From NCBI RefSeq assembly GCF_000231055.2, contig NZ_CM001466.1, positions 4,057,129 through 4,096,044 on the forward strand: a stretch of 38,916 bases of DNA, in the 5' to 3' direction. A program made the position numbers and the translations under genes. The DNA comes from Saccharomonospora azurea NA-128 (GTDB taxonomy: Bacteria; Actinomycetota; Actinomycetes; Mycobacteriales; Pseudonocardiaceae). The notes beneath the pieces are model-generated. The model was given only the letters and a program-made list of their open reading frames with translations. It was not told the DNA's origin and did not search any database. Shown here piece after piece: positions 34,484 through 38,916 of the stretch; position 1 is the first letter of the stretch, and each line of letters starts with the position of its first letter.

Positions 34484-35419
34484 GTGGAACTCAGGATCTT
34501 CACGGAACCGCAGCAAGGCGCGCACTACGACGATCTGCTGCGCGTGGCCAAAGCGAGCGAGGACGCCGGATTCGGCGCGTTCTTCCGGTCGGACCACTAC
34601 CTCAAGATGGGGTCGGTCAGCGGACTACCCGGGCCCACCGACGCGTGGATCACCCTCGCCGGACTGGCGCGGGAGACGTCGCGCATCCGGCTGGGCACGT
34701 TGGTGACCGCGGCGACGTTCCGGCACCCCTCCGTCCTGGCCATCTCTGTCGCGCAGGTCGACCAGATGTCCGGCGGGCGAATCGAGTTCGGGCTCGGATC
34801 GGGGTGGTACGCCGACGAACACACGGCGTACGGCATCGACCTGCCGCCCGTGCGTGAACTGTTCGACCGCTACAGCGAGCAGCTGGCGGTGATCACGGGT
34901 CTGTGGGACACGCCCGAGGGCGGCACGTTCTCGTTCGAGGGAGAGCACTACACGCTCAAGGACGCGCCCGGGCTGCCCAAGCCCGTCCAGCGTCCGCGCC
35001 CGCCCGTCATCCTGGGCGGCACGGGCAAGAAGCGGACGCCGGAGCTGGCGGCGCGCTACGCCGACGAGTTCAACGTGCCGTTCAACGACATCGAGACGGC
35101 GCGGGCGCAGTACGAACGAGTGGATGCCGCCGCCGAGGCCGCGGGACGCCGACCCGGGGACATCACCCGCTCCGCCGCACTCGTGGTGGCCGTGGGGCGC
35201 GACGACGCCGAGGCCGCGCGCCGGGCCGACGCCATCGGCCGTGAGGTGGCCGAGCTCAAGACCAACGGCGTCGCGGGCACCGTGTCGGAGGCCGTCGACA
35301 CCATCGGCCGGTGGCGCGAGAGCACCGGCATCACCCGCCTGTACCTGCAGGTGTTGGACCTGAGCGACCTCGACCACCTCGACCTGATCGCCTCGGAGAT
35401 CATGCCGCAGGTCTCCTGA
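34484..35419 (+). CDS. LLM-class F420-dependent oxidoreductase (TIGR03560-type)
   Basis: A 311-residue TIM-barrel protein of the luciferase-like monooxygenase family, of the group that uses coenzyme F420 in actinobacteria. Evidence is ELRIFTEPQQGAHYDDLLRV at the N-terminus, FRSDHYLKM (the usual SDH motif), RIRLGTLVTAATFRHPSVLA, GGRIEFGLGSGWYADEH, and RPPVILGGTGKKRTPELAAR at the phosphate-binding end. The substrate is unknown. GTG at 34484 lies 19 bases after the TetR stop, so both probably share a promoter and may respond to the same signal. It converges with lipB, 21 bases away. The F420 preference is inferred from family and host, not from a defined residue. Confidence 0.88.
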   Translation: MELRIFTEPQQGAHYDDLLRVAKASEDAGFGAFFRSDHYLKMGSVSGLPGPTDAWITLAGLARETSRIRLGTLVTAATFRHPSVLAISVAQVDQMSGGRIEFGLGSGWYADEHTAYGIDLPPVRELFDRYSEQLAVITGLWDTPEGGTFSFEGEHYTLKDAPGLPKPVQRPRPPVILGGTGKKRTPELAARYADEFNVPFNDIETARAQYERVDAAAEAAGRRPGDITRSAALVVAVGRDDAEAARRADAIGREVAELKTNGVAGTVSEAVDTIGRWRESTGITRLYLQVLDLSDLDHLDLIASEIMPQVS

Positions 35420-35440
35420 CCCCGGCCGTCGCCCGGGCGG

Positions 35441-36190
35441 TCAGGACCGGTGCAGCGCGAAGGTCACGCCGGCGGCCTCCGGTGCCTGCGGCCGCGGTAG
35501 CCAGCGGTCGTCGGACACCGGAAGGTCGCCGTCCAGGGCGGCCAGCACCGCGTCCCGGGCGACGGGCAACGCCTCCTCGACGGACACGGTCCGTCCGAGC
35601 TCCAGCGACAGCGACGTCGTGCCGGCGTCGGTGATACCGCAGGGCACGATGCGGTCGAAGGCGCTGAGGTCGGCGTTGCAGTTGAGTTCGAAGCCGTGCA
35701 TCGTGACACCGCGCTGCACGCGGATGCCGATGGCGGCGATCTTGCGTTCCGGGCGGGTGTCGTCGGCCGGAACCCACACCCCGCTGCGGCCCTCGACCCG
35801 GCCGGTGTGCAGGCCGAAGGAGTCGCACACCGAGATCAGCGCCTCCTCGATCCGGCGCACGTACTGGACGACGTCGATGGGATCGCACAGCTTGACGAGC
35901 GGATAGCCGACGAGCTGGCCGGGCCCGTGCCAGGTGATGCGGCCGCCGCGGTCGACGTCGATCACCGGAGTGCCGTCGGTGGGCCGGTCCTCGGGCTGCG
36001 TGCGCTTGCCCGCGGTGTACACCGACGGGTGTTCGAGGAGCAGCATCGTGTCGGGGCCGTCGCCGTCCGCGCGGGCGGTGGCCAGTCGCCGTTGGAGGTC
36101 CCAGGCTTCGAGGTAGTCGATGGTGCCGATGGGGCGGACGTCCACGGGGTCGGTGGACTCGCGGCAGGAACGGGTCGCATTCTGGCTCAC
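35441..36190 (-). CDS. lipB: Octanoyltransferase
   Basis: A 249-residue enzyme that transfers octanoyl from octanoyl-ACP to a lysine of lipoyl domains, the step before LipA. Signatures are [51 protein letters not shown] with the catalytic Lys, and [12 protein letters not shown] with the catalytic Cys. The C-terminal 25 residues are an ordinary extension. The start GTG 36190 has no strong ribosome site; starts a few codons inside are possible. It follows the PAP2 gene by ten bases and is the last gene of epimerase-PAP2-lipB. The acyl donor comes from the fab operon in this window, and a major acceptor is the E2 protein SucB/DlaT at the window end. Confidence 0.96.
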   Translation of the reverse strand: MSQNATRSCRESTDPVDVRPIGTIDYLEAWDLQRRLATARADGDGPDTMLLLEHPSVYTAGKRTQPEDRPTDGTPVIDVDRGGRITWHGPGQLVGYPLVKLCDPIDVVQYVRRIEEALISVCDSFGLHTGRVEGRSGVWVPADDTRPERKIAAIGIRVQRGVTMHGFELNCNADLSAFDRIVPCGITDAGTTSLSLELGRTVSVEEALPVARDAVLAALDGDLPVSDDRWLPRPQAPEAAGVTFALHRS

Positions 36191-36200
36191 GGGATCGAGG

Positions 36201-36884
36201 CTACCTCCCGGCGCGTCCGACGCCGTCTCTCACCGGGCTCCGGTTCCGGTGCTGAGCGGGCAGCAGCCGCAACGCCGGGATGGCCAGCAGGCCGACCCCG
36301 GCGACGGCCAGGACCGCTCCGACGGTGTCGGTGACCCAGTGGACTCCCAGCGCCACCCGGGCGCCGCAGATCAGCAGCGTCGCCGCCAGCGCTGTCGCCC
36401 GCGCGAGTGAAGCGAACGCGGGAGCGAGCCACACGCACAGCACCACCACCGCGACGCCGGTGCTGGTCACCGACACGACGTGGCCGCTGGGGTAGGCGAA
36501 AACGGCGTAGATCCGAGGGCGTTCACGCTCGAAGAGGGGCTTGCCGACCCACGACGTGGCGCGGCAGAGGCCCAGCAGCACGAGCACACGCAGCGTCACC
36601 CAGGCCCGCGGATCCCCGCGTCGGCGCGACCGGACGGTCACCACGAGCAGTGCCACGCCGAGCAGCACCGGCAGGATCGGGCCGAGCGCCGCGCTCACCA
36701 GCCACGCGACCGTGCCGAGCTCACCCTGCCACCGCGTTGCCACGGTGTCGCGCAGCAGCCGGTCCAGCGACCCCGGAACGTGTCGCACGAGCAGACCCAG
36801 GCCGACGAACGCCGCGAAACAGAACGCGCCGACGAGGAGGTGCACACGCACCTCACGTCGAGTCCCGCGCTCGCCGGCCACCAT
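36201..36884 (-). CDS. PAP2-family membrane phosphatase
   Basis: A 227-residue membrane protein with about six hydrophobic segments. All three phosphatase motifs are present: KPLFERERP (KxxxxxxRP), YPSGHV (PSGH) and [12 protein letters not shown] (the SRxxxxxHxxxD motif with Ala in place of Ser before the Arg). It should remove phosphate from a lipid phosphate such as undecaprenyl pyrophosphate or phosphatidate at the outer face of the membrane; the substrate is not known. The N-terminus has a short basic stretch (RGTRREVR), then the first membrane segment. ATG at 36884. It lies 14 bases after the epimerase and ten bases before lipB. The M. tuberculosis block Rv2215-Rv2218 has, to my knowledge, no such gene at this place. 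Confidence 0.9.
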   Translation of the reverse strand: MVAGERGTRREVRVHLLVGAFCFAAFVGLGLLVRHVPGSLDRLLRDTVATRWQGELGTVAWLVSAALGPILPVLLGVALLVVTVRSRRRGDPRAWVTLRVLVLLGLCRATSWVGKPLFERERPRIYAVFAYPSGHVVSVTSTGVAVVVLCVWLAPAFASLARATALAATLLICGARVALGVHWVTDTVGAVLAVAGVGLLAIPALRLLPAQHRNRSPVRDGVGRAGR

Positions 36885-36898
36885 GCGAGAAGTACGCC

Positions 36899-37783
36899 CT
36901 ACGGCACCGGGGACAGCGCCTGATCGAGGTCCTCGACGGCGTAGGGGAAACTGTGGCGAAGGAGTACACCCGGAACGGCTCGCGGACCCGCGAGCAGCAT
37001 CTCGTCGGCGGCCTCGCCGAGCAGCAGCCGTAACGGCGCACCCGGCACCCGCCACGGGGTCGGGCGCCGCAGAGCACGCCCCACGGCCTTCGTGAACTCG
37101 GCGTTGGTGACCGGTCGGGGAGAGGCGACGTTGACCGGTCCGGACACGTCCGCGTTGTCGAGACAGAAGACGATCACCTCGACCATGTCCGTCAGACTGA
37201 TCCAGGGCAGGTACTGGCGTCCCGTTCCGAGCGCACCACCCAGGCCGAGCTGGAAGAGCGGCCTGACCTGCGCGAGCATGCCGCCCCGCCACGTGAACAC
37301 GGGCGCGGTGCGCAGGAACACCACCCGGCTGCCCGCCCGGGACGCGGGCGCACAGGCCGCCTCCCACTCGGCGCACAGCAGGGGCAGGAAACCGTGGCCC
37401 ACGGGCGCCGACTCGTCCACCTCGCGGTCGCCCGTGTCACCGTAGTAGTTGATGCCCGAGGCACTGATCAGGACGGGAACACCGTGTTCGGCCACTGCCT
37501 CGGCGAGTACCTCGGTGGGTTCGATCCGCGAGTCGTGCAGGACCTGCTTGCGGGCGGCACTCCACCGACCCGAGGCCAGCGACGCGCCACACAGGTTCAC
37601 GACGGCGTCCACGCCGTCGAAGGCGTTCTCGTCGATCCGGCCCGACGGCGGATGCCAGCCGCGTTCGTCCGGAGCCGAGGGTGCGCGCCGTACCAGCCGC
37701 ACCACGTCGTGCCCGAGCTCCCGCAACCGGGAGCGAAGGGCGGAACCGATCAGCCCGCTGGAACCGGCCACGAGAACCCGCAT
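36899..37783 (-). CDS. TIGR01777 family NAD-dependent epimerase/dehydratase-like protein
   Basis: A 294-residue protein related to M. tuberculosis Rv2216. It has a Rossmann N-terminus MRVLVAGSSGLIGSALRSRL (GxxGxxG), DAVVNLCGASLASGRW, SASGINYYGDTGD (with the tyrosine region of extended SDRs), and a C-terminal DUF1731-type segment (RRPTPWRVPGAPLRLLLGEA). Family members, called SulA/YfcH-like, are of unknown activity; some have been linked to cell division or nucleotide-sugar chemistry without proof. The ATG at 37783 has AAGG seven bases upstream; a GTG two codons earlier is possible. It is the first gene after the sucB terminator and leads epimerase-PAP2-lipB. Confidence 0.9.
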   Translation of the reverse strand: MRVLVAGSSGLIGSALRSRLRELGHDVVRLVRRAPSAPDERGWHPPSGRIDENAFDGVDAVVNLCGASLASGRWSAARKQVLHDSRIEPTEVLAEAVAEHGVPVLISASGINYYGDTGDREVDESAPVGHGFLPLLCAEWEAACAPASRAGSRVVFLRTAPVFTWRGGMLAQVRPLFQLGLGGALGTGRQYLPWISLTDMVEVIVFCLDNADVSGPVNVASPRPVTNAEFTKAVGRALRRPTPWRVPGAPLRLLLGEAADEMLLAGPRAVPGVLLRHSFPYAVEDLDQALSPVP

Positions 37784-37807
37784 GAGCACACCTTAAGTCG
37801 CAGACGC

Positions 37808-37844
37808 CACGGGGGCGCCCGCCGTGTCGGCGGACGCCCCCGTG
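37808..37844 (-). terminator. Terminator after sucB
   Basis: Arms 37808-37823 and 37829-37844 pair over 16 positions with a five-base loop. The single mismatch on the plus strand becomes a G-U pair in minus-strand RNA, so the hairpin fits transcripts from sucB, whose stop is 17 bases upstream. Confidence 0.85.
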
Positions 37845-37860
37845 CGCGTGATGTCGCGGG

Positions 37861-38916
37861 TCAGAGACCCAGCTCGTCCTCGAAGTTGCCCTCCTCGAGA
37901 CGCTGCTTGATCGTCGTGAGGAACCGGCCCGCGTCGGCACCGTCGATGAGGCGGTGGTCGTAGGTCAGCGGGAGGTAGGCCATCGAGCGGATCGCGATGG
38001 TGTCGTTGCCGTCGGCGTCGGTGGCCACCATCGGCCTCCGCACGACCGCGCCCACACCGAGGATGCCCGACTGCGGCTGCACGATGATCGGCGTGTCGAA
38101 CAGCGCGCCGTTGCTGCCGAGGTTGGTGATCGTGAACGTGCCGCCGGTGAGCTCGTCCGGCGTCACCCGGTTGCTGCGGGCACGCTCCGCCAGGTCGGCG
38201 ATGCGGTGCGCCAAGCCGGCCAGGCTCAGCTCACCCGCGTCGTGGATCACCACGGACAGCAGACCACGCTCGGTGTCCACGGCGAGACCGAGGTTGATCG
38301 AGCCGTGGTAGGTGATCTCCTTCGTCTCCTCGTTGTACGAGGCGTTGACGTTCGGGTGCTGCTTCAGCGCCTCGACCGTGGCCTTGGCGAAGAACGGCAG
38401 GAACGTCAGGTTCACACCCTCACGCTCGCGGAACGGCGCCTTCGCCCGCTGCCGCAGCTGCGCGACCTTGGTGACGTCGACCTCGTGCACCTGCGTGAGC
38501 TGCGCCGAGACCTGCAACGACTCCTTGGTCTTGACGGCCGTGATCTGGCGGATGCGGTTGGCCTTCTGCACGGTCCCGCGCAGCGCGGCCTTCTCGGCGT
38601 CGGACACCGGAGCGGGAGCGCTGGGCTTGGCCGGGGCGGAGGGAGCGGCCGCGGCGGGCTGTGCCGGGGCGGCGCTCGCCTGCTGCTCCTTCTGCTTCGC
38701 CTCGGCGGCGGCCAGCACGTCCTGCTTGCGGATCCGGCCGCCGACACCGCTGCCCTTGACGGTGTTCAGGTCGATGCCGTGCTCGGCGGCGAGCTTGCGC
38801 ACCAGCGGCGTGACGTACGGCGTGCCCGCACCGTCGCGCTCTGGAGTCGGGGCGGCGGCGGGCTCGGCCTTCGGCGCGGGAGTCGGCTGCTGCGGGGCCG
38901 GCTGCTGGGCCTGCGG
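37861..38916 (-). CDS. sucB: 2-oxo acid dehydrogenase E2 (dihydrolipoamide acyltransferase), 3' part
   Basis: At least 351 residues of a gene whose start lies beyond the window edge. The visible part has an Ala/Pro/Gln-rich linker (from the edge to about 38840), the peripheral subunit-binding domain that docks E1 or E3 ([20 protein letters not shown], then [11 protein letters not shown]), a second Ala/Pro linker, and the catalytic domain with [15 protein letters not shown], the DHRxxDG acyltransferase motif. The lipoyl domain or domains are outside. In M. tuberculosis the homologue Rv2215 (DlaT) serves pyruvate dehydrogenase, and its lipoyl domain feeds a peroxide-reducing system; here it would pair with AceE (17145-19958). 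It lies upstream of the epimerase and lipB, as in Rv2215-Rv2217. A terminator follows. Confidence 0.94.
   Translation of the reverse strand, partial: PQAQQPAPQQPTPAPKAEPAAAPTPERDGAGTPYVTPLVRKLAAEHGIDLNTVKGSGVGGRIRKQDVLAAAEAKQKEQQASAAPAQPAAAAPSAPAKPSAPAPVSDAEKAALRGTVQKANRIRQITAVKTKESLQVSAQLTQVHEVDVTKVAQLRQRAKAPFREREGVNLTFLPFFAKATVEALKQHPNVNASYNEETKEITYHGSINLGLAVDTERGLLSVVIHDAGELSLAGLAHRIADLAERARSNRVTPDELTGGTFTITNLGSNGALFDTPIIVQPQSGILGVGAVVRRPMVATDADGNDTIAIRSMAYLPLTYDHRLIDGADAGRFLTTIKQRLEEGNFEDELGL

Noticed and set aside
35414-35446. Hairpin TCCTGACC/GGTCAGGA between the LLM gene and lipB
   Set aside because: The 8-bp arms simply contain the two facing stop codons, and the loop is 17 bases. 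It may help termination but is too weak to annotate.

Overview
The window is high-GC DNA densely packed with housekeeping genes. It reads as chromosome of an actinobacterium, most likely Pseudonocardiaceae (Saccharomonospora or Amycolatopsis relatives); the family is inferred from gene content and order, not from a search. Supporting signs are many GTG/TTG starts, an Lsr2-type protein, an F420-type (LLM) oxidoreductase, the order ahpE - DUF3052 - aceE - FasR/MabR regulator - fabD, and the order sucB/dlaT - TIGR01777 epimerase - lipB - lipA. Both orders are known from Mycobacterium and other actinobacteria.

Layout. 1-4.8 kb: end of an FAD amine/amino-acid oxidase, yaaA, proS, a membrane-anchored protein of unknown function and a YjbQ-type protein. 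4.9-7.7 kb: three-gene proton-translocating transhydrogenase operon pntAA-pntAB-pntB. 7.7-11.1 kb: an Lsr2-like protein with an unusual basic tail, a disulfide reductase-like flavoprotein without the usual active-site His, and a membrane protein of unknown function. 11.4-20 kb: DUF3145, then on the minus strand aceE - fasR - fabD - fabH - acpP - fabF. 20.3-21.5 kb: DUF3052, ahpE and tRNA-Val(UAC). 21.5-25.1 kb: a decayed TIGR03083-type gene, a zinc metallopeptidase, a 2H phosphoesterase, a DUF4383 membrane protein and a PP2C phosphatase. 25.3-31.3 kb: dnaE, a DHA2-type MFS exporter and a DedA protein. 31.4-38.9 kb: lipA, a decayed short-chain dehydrogenase, a divergent pair (unknown protein / TetR) around palindromic operators, an LLM oxidoreductase, lipB, a PAP2 phosphatase, a TIGR01777 epimerase and the 3' part of sucB.

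The main theme is acetyl-CoA and lipoate metabolism. AceE makes acetyl-CoA with a lipoylated E2 (SucB/DlaT here), LipB and LipA build the lipoyl cofactor, and FabD/FabH/AcpP/FabF use acetyl-CoA, malonyl-CoA and ACP. The octanoyl-ACP they produce is also LipB's substrate. FasR sits between aceE and fabD and probably controls the fab operon.

No CRISPR array, insertion sequence, phage, toxin-antitoxin or recognisable defence system was seen. I do not claim a new multi-gene system. The best leads are smaller: the Lsr2 variant with a histone-like tail, an AhpE with an extra Bcp-type cysteine, four tandem 10-bp repeats ahead of fasR, three CATACC-N3-GGTATG sites between a TetR gene and an unknown gene, and two genes decayed by internal deletions, one with an 18-bp inverted duplication near its junction.
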